Shown one piece after another: positions 45,120 to 54,532 of a DNA stretch of 64,000 bases. Position numbers and translations under genes: made by a program. The notes under the pieces are model-generated. The model was not told the DNA's origin, did not search any database, and saw only the letters and a list, made by a program, of their open reading frames with translations. Numbering within the stretch: position 1 is the first letter of the stretch; the number at the start of each line of letters is the position of its first letter. The stretch is taken from NCBI RefSeq assembly GCF_030813695.1, contig NZ_JAUSVA010000002.1:1736001-1800000 (forward strand), in the 5' to 3' direction. The stretch comes from Kitasatospora herbaricolor. Its GTDB lineage: Bacteria; Actinomycetota; Actinomycetes; Streptomycetales; Streptomycetaceae.

Positions 45120-47090
45120 TCAGCCGGGCAGGGACCAGACCGTCAGCCTGCCGACGATCTCGTAGAACTCGTCGGTCGGGTTGAGCGCGGTGATCTCCAG
45201 CATGGCGAGGTCGCCCTTGGTGGTGACGGTGCACAGCAGGGAGCCGACGGGCATCACGGTGGGCAGCTGCTTCATCGTGACGGGGCTGCGCAGCGGGGCG
45301 CCGTCGGCGGCCTCCCGGCACTGCTCGGGGGTGCGGCCGGCGCTCTTGCCGGTGCCCTCCTCGAAGACCAGCTCGCTCTTGTCGGCGGCCTGGAAGTACT
45401 CCCACTCCTCCTCGTACACGTCCTGGCCGCTCCTCACCTTGGGCGCGTCGAAGTCGACCGTGGTGTAGAGCGAGTGGCCGGAGCCGTTGACGGTCAGCGG
45501 CTTGTCCTGGAACTTGAGCGTGTAGGTGACGGGCTTCGCCGCGTCCCCGCCGGGCTTGCCGTCCCCGCCGGGCGATGGCTGGCCGCCGGTGCCGGCGGTG
45601 CTCGCGCCCGCCGCGGGGGCCTTGGTCTCCCGGGCGGACGGGTCGCCGCCCTTGTCCCCCTGGCTCACGATCCAGCCCACGGCCGAGATCGCGACCACCG
45701 CCGCCACCACGGCGGCCGTCGCCAGCCGGACCTTCCGCTTCCCCCCGGGGGCCGGCGACACCCCGGCCGGCCCGGCGACCGGCGGGACGGGACCGCCGGG
45801 GTACGGAGGCGGGTACGGCCCGGGCTGCTGCTGGTAGGCGGGCGCCGGGGCCTGGTACGGCGGTACCTGGTGCTGCGGGGCCTCGTACTGCGGCGCCGGC
45901 TGTCGCGGCGGCGCAGCGGGACGGTCCGGCGTCTGCCGCTGCGGCGGGTGGGCGGGCGGCCCGGGCTGCGGCGGGTGGGCCGGCGGCGGGACCGTCGCGT
46001 GCGGGCCGGTCCGCGGTGAGCCCGTCGAGGGCGCGCTCCCGGACGGCCCGGGCTGCGCCGGGGCGCTCGGCGAAGCGACCGACGGGACGCTCGCAGGGGG
46101 GAGCGTGACCGGTGCGTCCGCGGGCGTGTCCAGCGGGACGCCCCCGGGGGTGTCCGCCCGGACGGCCGCGGCCTGGGCCTCCCGTGCGGTTCCGGCCCGG
46201 CGGGCGATCTCGGCCAGCACCGGCTCGGGGAGCCAGCCGGCGAAGTCGTGCGGCACCTGGCCGACCGCCTCCGCGCAGAGCGCGGCCAGCTCGCCCGCGG
46301 TCGGCCGGTCCGCCGGGTCGGCGGCCAGGCAGCGCTCCAGGATGCCCCGCAGCGGCTCCGGGTACCCGCCGAGCTCCGGCGGCCGGAAGGCGGTGTTGAC
46401 GATCTTCGCCACCAGCGTGATGGTGCCGCCGCTGCCGTACGGGTGCCGGCCGGTGGCGGCCACCGCCGCGACCAGGGCGAGCGAGAAGATGTCGCTCGCC
46501 GGCGTCAGCGGCTCCCCGCCGGCGTGCTCCGGCGACATGAACTCCGGGGTGCCGATCAGCCCGCCGCTGCGGGTGAGTTTGGTCGCGTCGGCGGCCCGGG
46601 CGATGCCGAAGTCGATCACCCAGGGCCCGTCGGCGCCGAGCAGGATGTTGCTCGGCTTGAGGTCACGGTGGATCACCCCGGCCGCGTGGATGGCCCGCAG
46701 CGCCTCCGCCACCGCGCCGACCAGCTGCAGGGTGGTGGCCACCGGCAGCGGGCCGCCCTCGTCGAGGGCCTCGTCCAGGGCCAGGCCGGCCACGAAGGAG
46801 GAGGCCAGCCAGGGCCGTTCACCCGTGGTGTCGTGATCCACCACCGGCACGATGTGGTAGCCCGACACCTGACGGGCGGCCCGCACCTCGTGCTGGAAGC
46901 GCCGGCGGAACTCCTCGTCCAGGGTGTACTCGTTGCGGATCACCTTGAGCGCGACGGGCTGGCGGCCACGGGTGTAGGAGAGGTACACCACCCCCATCCC
47001 GCCCGCCCCCAGCCGGGCCAGCAGGGGATAACCCGCCAGCTCCTGCGGGTCGTCGGGCCCCAGCGGTTTCAAGTACCTTGCGTCGCCCAT
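45120..47090 (-). CDS. Membrane Ser/Thr protein kinase with extracytoplasmic domain
   Basis: A 656-aa PknB-type kinase. Kinase domain (about 15-280): RLGAGGMGVVYLSYTRG, Lys in VALKVI, catalytic loop VIHRDLKPSNIL, DFG in VIDFGIARA, GTPEFMSPE. Then a long Pro/Gln/Ala-rich linker (about 320-500), one membrane segment (LATAAVVAAVVAISAVGWIV) and a C-terminal outside domain of about 130 residues with one Cys pair that I do not recognise. TAGCAT at 47132-47137 (minus strand) is a likely -10 box. It is divergent from the NYN-FHA gene, a plausible partner. Confidence 0.93.
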   Translation of the reverse strand: MGDARYLKPLGPDDPQELAGYPLLARLGAGGMGVVYLSYTRGRQPVALKVIRNEYTLDEEFRRRFQHEVRAARQVSGYHIVPVVDHDTTGERPWLASSFVAGLALDEALDEGGPLPVATTLQLVGAVAEALRAIHAAGVIHRDLKPSNILLGADGPWVIDFGIARAADATKLTRSGGLIGTPEFMSPEHAGGEPLTPASDIFSLALVAAVAATGRHPYGSGGTITLVAKIVNTAFRPPELGGYPEPLRGILERCLAADPADRPTAGELAALCAEAVGQVPHDFAGWLPEPVLAEIARRAGTAREAQAAAVRADTPGGVPLDTPADAPVTLPPASVPSVASPSAPAQPGPSGSAPSTGSPRTGPHATVPPPAHPPQPGPPAHPPQRQTPDRPAAPPRQPAPQYEAPQHQVPPYQAPAPAYQQQPGPYPPPYPGGPVPPVAGPAGVSPAPGGKRKVRLATAAVVAAVVAISAVGWIVSQGDKGGDPSARETKAPAAGASTAGTGGQPSPGGDGKPGGDAAKPVTYTLKFQDKPLTVNGSGHSLYTTVDFDAPKVRSGQDVYEEEWEYFQAADKSELVFEEGTGKSAGRTPEQCREAADGAPLRSPVTMKQLPTVMPVGSLLCTVTTKGDLAMLEITALNPTDEFYEIVGRLTVWSLPG

Positions 47091-47131
47091 GCCGTTGATG
47101 TGATCGCCCTCCCCGGTCTGATCGCAGAGTG

Positions 47132-47137
47132 ATGCTA
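47132..47137 (-). promoter_or_regulatory. -10 box of the kinase gene
   Basis: TAGCAT on the minus strand, 41 nt before ATG 47090. Confidence 0.45.
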
Positions 47138-47226
47138 CTGGGCCGCACCGACGGCGGCAGCGGATTCCCGGACCCGGTGGCCGGCCGGTCCGGCCGGAGG
47201 ACGCCCCGGCCGCGGACCGGGCGGCG

Positions 47227-47232
47227 TACAGT
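47227..47232 (+). promoter_or_regulatory. -10 box of the NYN-FHA gene
   Basis: TACAGT, 68 nt before GTG 47301 and 5 nt before an in-frame GTG at 47238. Confidence 0.4.
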
Positions 47233-47300
47233 GCGCTGTGACCGGCGGTCCGCCGTCCGGGCCCGGCATGACGCATCGTCGGCGAACGGTTGGAGACGCG

Positions 47301-48476
47301 GTGGAGAAGCACCTGACAGCCTCGGCGGACCGGGCCGACTACCTGGTGGACCTCTCCAACATCGTCCGGGACACCGCGCTCGGCGGGACGGCCGCCCGCT
47401 CCCTGCACCGGCTGGAGCTGGTCGTCAAGGCGCTGGTCACGCTCACCGGGGACCCCGGGGTGACGCTCTACCTGGTGGCCGACCGCAGCCTGCTCGCCGG
47501 GGCACGGGAGTTCGGCGATCCCGAGGACGTCCGGCTGCTGCGGCACTGGGTCGCGGAGGGCCTGGTGGAGGAGGTCGGCGACGCCGACGAACGGGTGCTG
47601 GAGATCGCCGGGATGACCGGCACCCGGGTGGTCACCGGCGACCACTACGCCTCCTACCGGGACGAACACCCCTGGCTCCAGGGCAACACCTGGCAGTTCC
47701 TCAAGCCCGAGCGGCGGCACGGCCGGCTGCCCGGGCCCGGCGTGGTGGTGCTCGTCCCGCTGGACATGGGCCACCGCAGCGCGGTGGAGATCTCCCGCCG
47801 GCTGGAGCTCGACGCCCTGAAGAAGCAGGGCCTGCTGGACGCCCGCCGGACCCCGCTGGCCGAGGTGGTCCGGCGCTCCTGGAGCTGCCCCGAGCGGCGC
47901 TGCTCGCTCTACGACACCCGCAGCGGCGGGCGGATCCTGCTGCCGCGGATGCGGCGCGGGGTGCCCACCTGCGAACTGCACGGCACGGCGCTGCTGGAGG
48001 CCGGCCCCCGCACCGGGGCGGCTCAGCTCAAGGCGGTGCTCGACGGCGTCTGCGTGGCCCGCTACACGCTGGACGAGGGCTCCCTGACCGTGGTCGGGCG
48101 CAGCCCGGGCGCCGACGGCATCGCGCTGCACGCCCTGCTCCCGGCCGAGCGCGCGGCCCGGGTCAGCCGCCGGCACCTCGGCGTCTCGGTGCGGCAGGGC
48201 ACCGTCCGGGTCGAGGACGTCAGCACCTACGGCACCCGGATCCGGCGGGCCGACCGGCGCGGGCGGCTCGGGCTCTGGCAGCCGCTGCCCCCGCGGACCG
48301 AGCAGGGGTTCCGGCCCGGGGACGAACTGGAGCTCGCGCCCGGGGTGGTCCTGGTGCGCAGCGGCCGGCTCTTCCCCGCCGAGCTGTCCGACGTCTGGCG
48401 CGCCGCGGCCGGCCGGACCCCGCCGCCGACGTACGCCTCCGGCCCCACCCGGGTGCCGGGCCGGCCGCTGCCCTGA
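47301..48476 (+). CDS. NYN/PIN-like nuclease - zinc ribbon - FHA protein
   Basis: A 391-aa protein. Residues about 10-150 look like a NYN/Zc3h12a-type PIN nuclease: YLVDLSNIVRD (first acidic residue and Asn), DADERVLEIAG (core acidic residues) and VVTGDHYASYRDEHPWL. A Cys cluster follows (CPERRC, then CELH), probably a zinc ribbon. The C-terminus is an FHA phosphothreonine-binding domain (VVGRSPGADGIALH, VSRRHLGVSV, STYGTRI). GTG 47301 has GGAGA 4 nt upstream; 47268 (ATG) and 47238 (GTG) are in-frame alternatives. Divergent from a Ser/Thr kinase, which suggests phosphorylation-controlled RNA cleavage. Confidence 0.8.
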   Translation: MEKHLTASADRADYLVDLSNIVRDTALGGTAARSLHRLELVVKALVTLTGDPGVTLYLVADRSLLAGAREFGDPEDVRLLRHWVAEGLVEEVGDADERVLEIAGMTGTRVVTGDHYASYRDEHPWLQGNTWQFLKPERRHGRLPGPGVVVLVPLDMGHRSAVEISRRLELDALKKQGLLDARRTPLAEVVRRSWSCPERRCSLYDTRSGGRILLPRMRRGVPTCELHGTALLEAGPRTGAAQLKAVLDGVCVARYTLDEGSLTVVGRSPGADGIALHALLPAERAARVSRRHLGVSVRQGTVRVEDVSTYGTRIRRADRRGRLGLWQPLPPRTEQGFRPGDELELAPGVVLVRSGRLFPAELSDVWRAAAGRTPPPTYASGPTRVPGRPLP

Positions 48477-48819
48477 CCGGCCCCGCCGCGCGGCCGGCGG
48501 GGCCGGTGCGGACAGCGGCCGGGCGGCGGCCCGCACGCGGGACCCGGGCCCTGTCGGGGCCCTTGCGGCGGGCGGCGCGGGCTGTGGGGTGTCTCACCTG
48601 TGCCGGAGGTCACATCGGCCCGCACGACACTACCGGCACCCGCTCCGACCAGGCACTTTGTCGGCGAACGAGCCGCCCGACGGGCGGCATATGCCAATTT
48701 CGACGGTTGCGCCGGACCGGCTGCTTACCGCAGGCTCCACCTTCATCGGGCTCTCATCCGCTCCTGCCGCGGGTGGGGCCTGCCACGTTGAGGGGGGGTA
48801 GGAAAGGTTCCCCCACCGC
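48477..48819. other. Gene-free spacer upstream of the GH16 gene
   Basis: No supported gene. It holds a 10-bp palindrome GGCATATGCC at 48686-48695, a possible operator, and GGAAAGG upstream of ATG 48820. No riboswitch fold is evident to me. Confidence 0.4.
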
Positions 48820-50175
48820 ATGCTCAATCACGCGAAACACCGCCGCAGCAAGCCGGCCGCCTGGAAGCGCGCGGCCGCCGCCGGGCTCGCCACCGCGACC
48901 GTGGCCACCGGTGCCGCCGTCTGGGCGGTCCAGTCCCAGGCCGCCACGCTCCCCGTGGTCGTCGACTCCCTGACACTCTCCACGGACACGCCGTCGGCCA
49001 CCGCCCCGGTGACCGCGACCGCCAAGGTCCACGCCGGCAAGCGGATCAGCCTGCAGAGCCTGACCGTCGCCGTACGGGCGGCCAACGGCGCCAACTACGA
49101 CTTCCCCGGGGCGATCCAGACCACCCTGGGCACCTCGCAGACGACGTTCAAGCCCGACAGCCGGACCTTCCCGGCCGGCAAGTACACGTACTTCGTGGCC
49201 TACAAGGCCGGCGGCGTCTGGAAGAACCTGACCCCGGTCGGCACCTTCACCTCGGGCGCCGTCGCGCCCGCCCCGACGCCGACCAGCACGCCGACACCGA
49301 CGGCCACGCCGAAGCCCACGCCCAGCGCGACGGCGACGCCCAGCCCGACCGCCACGGCGACCCCGAAGCCGAGCCCCTCGCCGACCCTCACCCCGTCGCC
49401 GACGGCGCAGCCGACCCCCACGGCGACGCCCACCCCGACCCCCACCCTGACCCCGACGCCGACCCCGAGCGCCACCTCCTCGCCCGCCGGCGGCGGCCCG
49501 CTCGGCATCGCCGGCAGCTGGCGCCCGGTCTTCGCGGACGAGTTCAACAGCAGCAGCCTGGACAGCTCCAAGTGGACCCCCAACTGGCTCGGCTGCCCGA
49601 CCTGCACCACGCCCCCGGTCACCGGCTCGGAGACGGCGGCCTACGCCCCGTCCCAGGTGAGCGTCGGCGGCGGCTCGCTGCACCTGACCACCGCCAAGCA
49701 GGACACGGTCGCGAACGGCAAGACCTACCCGTACCGCTCCGGCATGGTGCAGTCCAACGGCAAGGCCCAGTTCACCTACGGCGCCTTCGAGGCCCGGATC
49801 TACCTGCCGGCCGCCGGCAGCACGATCGCCAACTGGCCGGCCTTCTGGACCGACGGCCAGAACTGGCCCACCGACGGTGAGATGGACATCATGGAGGGCC
49901 TGGGCGGCGACGCCTGTTACCACTACCACTCGCCCTCCGGCGGCCCTGGCGGCTGCACCCCGGGCAACTACTCCGGCTGGCACACCTACGGCGCGGAGTG
50001 GAAGCCGGGCTCGGTCACGTACTTCTACGACGGCAAGCAGGTCGGCCAGATCACGTCCGGCATCAGCTCCTCGCCGCAGTACCTGATCCTCAACAACGCG
50101 GTCAGCCCGGAAGGCGGCCAGATCGTGGCCCCCGCCGACATGCAGGTCGACTACGTCCGGGTCTGGCAGCACTGA
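48820..50175 (+). CDS. Secreted GH16 family glycoside hydrolase
   Basis: A 451-aa secreted protein. The signal peptide covers about residues 1-42 ([20 protein letters not shown], then SQA). An Ig-like/unknown domain (about 45-148) is followed by a Thr/Pro linker of about 80 residues (TPT, TPSPT repeats). The GH16 catalytic domain (about 228-451) has motif [12 protein letters not shown], with the nucleophile and acid/base Glu in ExDxxE. GH16 enzymes cut beta-1,3/1,4-glucans, agar or related polymers; the polymer is not deducible here. Confidence 0.92.
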   Translation: MLNHAKHRRSKPAAWKRAAAAGLATATVATGAAVWAVQSQAATLPVVVDSLTLSTDTPSATAPVTATAKVHAGKRISLQSLTVAVRAANGANYDFPGAIQTTLGTSQTTFKPDSRTFPAGKYTYFVAYKAGGVWKNLTPVGTFTSGAVAPAPTPTSTPTPTATPKPTPSATATPSPTATATPKPSPSPTLTPSPTAQPTPTATPTPTPTLTPTPTPSATSSPAGGGPLGIAGSWRPVFADEFNSSSLDSSKWTPNWLGCPTCTTPPVTGSETAAYAPSQVSVGGGSLHLTTAKQDTVANGKTYPYRSGMVQSNGKAQFTYGAFEARIYLPAAGSTIANWPAFWTDGQNWPTDGEMDIMEGLGGDACYHYHSPSGGPGGCTPGNYSGWHTYGAEWKPGSVTYFYDGKQVGQITSGISSSPQYLILNNAVSPEGGQIVAPADMQVDYVRVWQH

Positions 50176-50403
50176 CCGACCCGGCCCCGGCGGCCCGTCC
50201 GCCGGCCACCCGTCCCGCCGTACCCGCTCGTCCACGTGACGGGCCGGGTCCGGCGGGACGGCCGTGTCCGGGCCCGTACGGCGGGCCGGCCCCGCCGGTC
50301 GCCGGGCACCGGAAGCGGACTGCGTGTCACATCGGGTGCAGGTCAGGCCGGTTGCCGTGACCAAGGGGCGGGACCGGCCGTCGCGCGCCGGGCCCGGCAC
50401 CCC

Positions 50404-50409
50404 TATCCT
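50404..50409 (+). promoter_or_regulatory. -10 box of the methyltransferase gene
   Basis: TATCCT, 40 nt before ATG 50449. Confidence 0.4.
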
Positions 50410-50448
50410 GATCCCGACCGGGAGTGATCAAGGAGCGCGGAGGCAGCC

Positions 50449-51285
50449 ATGGCCGAGAACACCTCATGGATGGACGGAACGGCGGAGGACTTCCGCCCGC
50501 CCAGCGATCTGCGGCCCGACATCCCGCACCCGGCCCGGATATACAACTACTTCCTCGGCGGCAAGGACCACTTCCCCGCCGACCGGGCCGCCGCCGAGCA
50601 GGTGCTGGCCTTCGCCCCGGCGACCCCCTCGGCCGCCCGCGCCAACCGGGCCTTCCTGCAGCGCGCCGTGCGGTACGTGGCGGGTGAGGGGATCACCCAG
50701 TTCCTGGACATCGGCACCGGCATCCCGACGGCGGGAAACACCCACGAGATCGCCCAGCAGGTCGATCCCGCCGTGAAGGTCGTCTACATCGACAACGACC
50801 CGATCGTGCTGGCCCACGCCCGCGCGCTGATGGCGGGCCCGGGCCACGGCGCCACCACCGTGCTGCAGGCCGACCTGCGCGACCCGAAGTCGATCCTCAC
50901 CGACCCGCGGGTCCGCGAGGCGATCGACCTCGACCAGCCGGTCGCGCTGATGCTGGTCGCCGTCCTGCACTTCGTCGACGACGAGCAGGACCCGCACGGC
51001 ATCGTCCGCACCCTGCTGGACGCGCTCGCCCCCGGCAGCTTCCTGATCCTCTCGCACGCCACCGGCGACTTCGACCCGCCGGAGCACTCGGTCGCCGGCA
51101 AGGCCGCCTACCAGAAGGCCGCCGCCCAGGTCAGCCCGCGTCCGTACGCCGAGGTGCTGCGGTTCTTCGAAGGCGTCGAGCTGGTCGAACCGGGCCTGGT
51201 CGCTCCGCCGAAGTGGCGCCCGGAGAACCCGGAGGCCGCCGAGGCGTGGACCCCGGGCTACGGGGCCGTCGCCCGCAAGTCCTGA
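50449..51285 (+). CDS. SAM-dependent methyltransferase (PF04672 type)
   Basis: A 278-aa protein of the actinobacterial Methyltransf_19 family: DIPHPARIYNYFLGGKDHFP at the N-terminus, FLDIGTGIPTAGNTHE as the SAM motif, VVYIDNDPIVLAHARAL, and GSFLILSHATGDFDP. Streptomycetes carry many paralogues; targets are unknown. GGAGG lies 8 nt before ATG 50449. Confidence 0.93.
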   Translation: MAENTSWMDGTAEDFRPPSDLRPDIPHPARIYNYFLGGKDHFPADRAAAEQVLAFAPATPSAARANRAFLQRAVRYVAGEGITQFLDIGTGIPTAGNTHEIAQQVDPAVKVVYIDNDPIVLAHARALMAGPGHGATTVLQADLRDPKSILTDPRVREAIDLDQPVALMLVAVLHFVDDEQDPHGIVRTLLDALAPGSFLILSHATGDFDPPEHSVAGKAAYQKAAAQVSPRPYAEVLRFFEGVELVEPGLVAPPKWRPENPEAAEAWTPGYGAVARKS

Positions 51286-51378
51286 CCGACCGGGGCCCGG
51301 CGGTGGGCCGCCCGGGTGGGCGCGGGGGCGGACGATGCCGGCCCCGCGCCCCGGCCCGGCCCGCGGCGGCGGCCCGGT

Positions 51379-52707
51379 TCAGCCGGCGGGGGCGGCCGCC
51401 GCGGTGGGCGCGTCCGGGTCCGCCGCCCGCCCGCGGCCGCGCAGGCGGTCCATCTCCCGCCACTCCGGGCGCAGGCCGGTCAGGTTGGTGGTGAGGAAGT
51501 ACGCGGCGCCGGCCGCCAGCAGCGCCGGGGACAGGCCCACGGCCGTCACCGCCGCGCCCGCGAGCAGCCCGCCGAACGGGATCCCCGCCCAGGCGAGCGA
51601 GTCGCCCAGCGCCCGGACCCGGCCCAGCAGCCTGGCCGGCACCCGCTCGAAGGAGATCGCGCCGAGGATCGGGTTGAGGAACCCGGAGCCGAAGCCGCCC
51701 ACCGCGAAGACCGCCAGCACCACCCACATCGGCGAGCCGGAGGCCAGCACCAGGAAGCGCGGTGCGCCGGCCAGCAGGAAGCCCGCGAAGAACACCGCGC
51801 GGCGCCGCATCCGGTGCGCCACGGCCGCCGCGATCAGGCTGCCCGCCACCGCCGCGATCCCGAACGCACTGCTGACCAGGCCGATCCCGGCCGGGCCCTG
51901 CCCGGACTCCTTGGCCCAGACCGGCACCAGGACGGTCATGAAGCCCGCGTCCAGCACGTTGGTGACGCCGACCATGATGATCACGGCCAGCAGCAAGGGC
52001 TCCCCGCGCAGGAAGGTGAAACCCTCGCCGAAGCGCCGCCAGTAGCCCGGCTCGGACTCCCCCTCGGGCAGTCGCGGCAGGTCGGTGGCGCGGCCCATGC
52101 CCTTCGGCAGCGCGATCGCGATGATCACCGAACCCAGGCCGAAGGCCACCGCGTTGACCACCAGTCCGGACATCGGCCCGAGGAGCGCCACCAGCGCGCC
52201 GCCGGCCGCCGGCCCGATCGTCGAGGCGAGCCGCTCGGTCACCCCGCTCAGCCCGGTGGCCCGTTCCAGCGGAACCCGGCTGCGTTCGGCCGCCTCGGGG
52301 ATCATCACCTCCTTGGCCAGGTCGCCAGGCCCGCGCACCGCGCCGACCACCGCGACCAGGCCGAGCAGCGCCCAGAAGGAGAGCAGCCCCTGGCTGTGCA
52401 GCAGCGGCACGAGACCCACCGCGACGGCGCTGACCGCATCGGTGCTCCAGGAGACGACGCGCGGCCCGAGCCGGTCCACCACCGGCCCGGAGAAGGCCTT
52501 GACCAGGACGTACGGGGTCATCTCGCAGAACGCGACCAGGCCCGTCCGGGTGGCGCTGCCGGTGGTGGCCAGGACGAACCAGGGCAGTGCGATGGCCGAG
52601 ACCCGGGTGCCGGTCAGCGAGACGGCCAGCGCCGCCAGCAGTCCGGCCAGCGGCCGGGTCCGGCCCCGGCCGGGTATGCCGGCGGCCGCGGGGTGGCCGG
52701 CGGTCAT
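51379..52707 (-). CDS. MFS transporter
   Basis: A 442-aa major facilitator with twelve hydrophobic segments, resembling MFS_3/enterobactin-exporter-like drug exporters (LAALAVSLTGTRVSAIALPW, GPVVDRLGPR, ARLLGRVRALGDSLAW). ATG 52707 overlaps the ArsR-type regulator stop (ATGA) and GGAGGA precedes it, so it is co-expressed with and controlled by that regulator. Substrate unknown. Confidence 0.93.
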   Translation of the reverse strand: MTAGHPAAAGIPGRGRTRPLAGLLAALAVSLTGTRVSAIALPWFVLATTGSATRTGLVAFCEMTPYVLVKAFSGPVVDRLGPRVVSWSTDAVSAVAVGLVPLLHSQGLLSFWALLGLVAVVGAVRGPGDLAKEVMIPEAAERSRVPLERATGLSGVTERLASTIGPAAGGALVALLGPMSGLVVNAVAFGLGSVIIAIALPKGMGRATDLPRLPEGESEPGYWRRFGEGFTFLRGEPLLLAVIIMVGVTNVLDAGFMTVLVPVWAKESGQGPAGIGLVSSAFGIAAVAGSLIAAAVAHRMRRRAVFFAGFLLAGAPRFLVLASGSPMWVVLAVFAVGGFGSGFLNPILGAISFERVPARLLGRVRALGDSLAWAGIPFGGLLAGAAVTAVGLSPALLAAGAAYFLTTNLTGLRPEWREMDRLRGRGRAADPDAPTAAAAPAG

Positions 52708-53420
52708 CGGTCCTCCAGGGGGCCGGCGGGGGTGCCGGGGTCGGCGGCAGGGTCCGCGGTGGCGTCGGGGGTCACGTCCGGGGTCGCGGGGGCGGCGCCG
52801 GGCCCGGGCCCCTCGGTCGGCTCCGGCAGCAGCTGGACGATCACCGACACCCGGCCGGTGCCGTCCTGCTCGGCGGTGCTGTCCTGCGGCCCGGCCTGCC
52901 GGTACCGGCCGACGAGTTCGACGAGTTCCGCCCCGAGCCGGGTGGCCTCCTCGGGTGTCAGCCGCAGCGCCCAGTCGTTGAGGTCGAACACGTCCCGCCA
53001 GGGGCGGGGCATCGCGGGGAGCGCGCCCAGGGCCCGCTGCGCCGTCCGCGTGTGCGCGGTGACGATCGACTGCAGGTAGCCGAGGGCGGCCTCGGGCTCC
53101 TGGTCGGCGAGGCCCATGTCGGTGAACCAGGTGCTCCGGTGGACGGCGTGCCACCAGCGCTCCCGAGCGTTCCCGCGCCCGGTGTCCTCGGCGACGAAGC
53201 CGGCGGCGGCGAGCTGGCGCAGGTGGTAGCTGGTGGCGCCGGAGGTGAGGCCCATCCGCTCGGCGAGCCGGGTCGCGGTGGACGGTCCGTGCGTCCGCAG
53301 CAGCCCGACCAGCTGGACCCGGACGGGATGGGCCAGCGCCCGCAGGCCCTTGGCGTCGAGAACCACGGCTCCCTCGGGCCGCGGCGGCCCGGCGGGCAGG
53401 CCGGCTTCTTCGTCTGTCAT
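52704..53420 (-). CDS. ArsR-type transcriptional regulator of the MFS gene
   Basis: A 238-aa winged-helix regulator: LDAKGLRALAHPVRVQLVGL, THGPSTATRLAERMGLTSGA and TSYHLRQLAAAGFVAED are the DNA-binding part. The C-terminal half is a helical domain as in helix-turn-helix proteins paired with MFS exporters, with an Asp/Pro/Ala tail. ATG 53420 lies 7 nt after a TAGGAT -10 box (leaderless). Tandem palindromes over the -35 region suggest autorepression. No metal-binding Cys cluster is seen, so it is not a classic metal sensor. Confidence 0.9.
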   Translation of the reverse strand: MTDEEAGLPAGPPRPEGAVVLDAKGLRALAHPVRVQLVGLLRTHGPSTATRLAERMGLTSGATSYHLRQLAAAGFVAEDTGRGNARERWWHAVHRSTWFTDMGLADQEPEAALGYLQSIVTAHTRTAQRALGALPAMPRPWRDVFDLNDWALRLTPEEATRLGAELVELVGRYRQAGPQDSTAEQDGTGRVSVIVQLLPEPTEGPGPGAAPATPDVTPDATADPAADPGTPAGPLEDR

Positions 53421-53427
53421 GCCCGGA

Positions 53428-53469
53428 ATCCTAAACCGCAAAGAGTTCTTTGCAAAAATCTCTTTGCGG
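53428..53469 (-). promoter_or_regulatory. Leaderless promoter with two tandem palindromic operators
   Basis: -10 TAGGAT at 53428-53433 and -35 TTGCAA at 53450-53455 (16-bp spacer). Operator A is GCAAAGA-GT-TCTTTGC at 53438-53453 (perfect). Operator B is GCAAAAA-TC-TCTTTGC at 53452-53467 (one mismatch). They are 14 bp apart and share two bases; outer arms CCGCAAAGAG and CTCTTTGCGG also pair. Confidence 0.75.
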
Positions 53470-53506
53470 TCCGCGGGCAGGCCCGGTCCGCCGAAGCGGC
53501 CCCGGC

Positions 53507-54178
53507 TCAGGCGCGACGCGGGGGGCCCTCGTCGGCGACCGCCGGCAGCACCAGGACGAAGGTCAGCCCGCCGGCCGGGGTCTCCTCCACCCGCAGCCGT
53601 CCGCCGGCCGCCCGCGCGGCGCCCTCCGCGCCCTCGACGGCCGTCCAGTACTTCGCCTCGCCCGGCCGGCTCGCCCCCCGGTCGACGACCCGGATCTCCA
53701 CCCGCCCCGCTCCCCCGCCCTCGGCACCCGCCACCGCCTCGGCCCGGACCAGCACCTTCGTCCCCGGCGGGCGGCGGCGCAGAGCGTGCTCCAGCAGCGC
53801 GGCCACCGCCAGCCGCAGCTGCGTGCCGTCCGCGGACACCGGCGGCAGGTCCGCCGGAAGCTGCAGCCGCACCGCGGCGGTGCGTCCGCCCCCGGCCGCC
53901 GTCCGGACCGCCAGCCGGGCCGCGCCGGCCGCGTCGGCCACCACGCGCGGCGGCGCGGGCGGTGCCCCGCGTCCCGGCTCGCCCCCGCAGCCCGCCGGCC
54001 CCCGCCCCGCCGGGTCCGGCCTCCCCAGCGGCGCACCGCAGCCGGCGGGGCCCCGGGCGGCGCCGGCCTGCTCCGGCGCACCGGCCGCCAGCACCTCCGG
54101 GACGGCGATCGGCGCACCCCGGCCGGACCGGCGCCCGAACCTTCCGGCCAGAAGGGTCCAACGCTTGCCCCGCGCCAT
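53507..54178 (-). CDS. Orphan HATPase domain protein (histidine-kinase C-terminal-like)
   Basis: A 223-aa protein. The second half matches the ATPase domain of sensor kinases such as KdpD: LQLPADLPPVSADGTQLRLA, VAALLEHALRRRPPGTKVLV (N-box with Asn replaced by His) and VEIRVVDRGASRPGEA (G1-like). The first 90 residues are Gly/Pro/Ala-rich and poorly defined. There is no His box, sensor or membrane segment, and no response regulator next to it. It may be an anti-sigma/ATP-binding-type protein or a degraded kinase. Confidence 0.6.
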   Translation of the reverse strand: MARGKRWTLLAGRFGRRSGRGAPIAVPEVLAAGAPEQAGAARGPAGCGAPLGRPDPAGRGPAGCGGEPGRGAPPAPPRVVADAAGAARLAVRTAAGGGRTAAVRLQLPADLPPVSADGTQLRLAVAALLEHALRRRPPGTKVLVRAEAVAGAEGGGAGRVEIRVVDRGASRPGEAKYWTAVEGAEGAARAAGGRLRVEETPAGGLTFVLVLPAVADEGPPRRA

Positions 54179-54519
54179 CTCGGCTCCCCATCGCAGTGAG
54201 ACATTCCGTCCGGGCCGCCGGACTCCCCCGGCCGGCCCCCTCCGTCCCGACCCGGCCCGGCTCGGCGCAGCAGAGCACCCGGGCCCACGGACCCGGGCGC
54301 CCGACCGGGCCCACCGAATCGGCCCACCGCCCGGACCGGCCGTCGGCGGCGGCACCACCCCGGAGCGGCAGTTCACCCGGTGCGAAGTGCGCGGACCTGA
54401 ACAGGACGTGACGTACCGGACCAGTCTGGGTGAATCCCGCACCGGAATCGTCGTGCCGCGGTGCCGTTCCGACCCGCCGAACGGCGGGGTCCGACCCGGC
54501 CGCGAGCGCCCCGCCGCCC

Positions 54520-54525
54520 TAGAAT
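54520..54525 (+). promoter_or_regulatory. -10 box of a likely leaderless promoter (polX)
   Basis: TAGAAT with exactly 7 nt to ATG 54533 and no Shine-Dalgarno sequence. Confidence 0.6.
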
Positions 54526-54532
54526 TGGCGCC

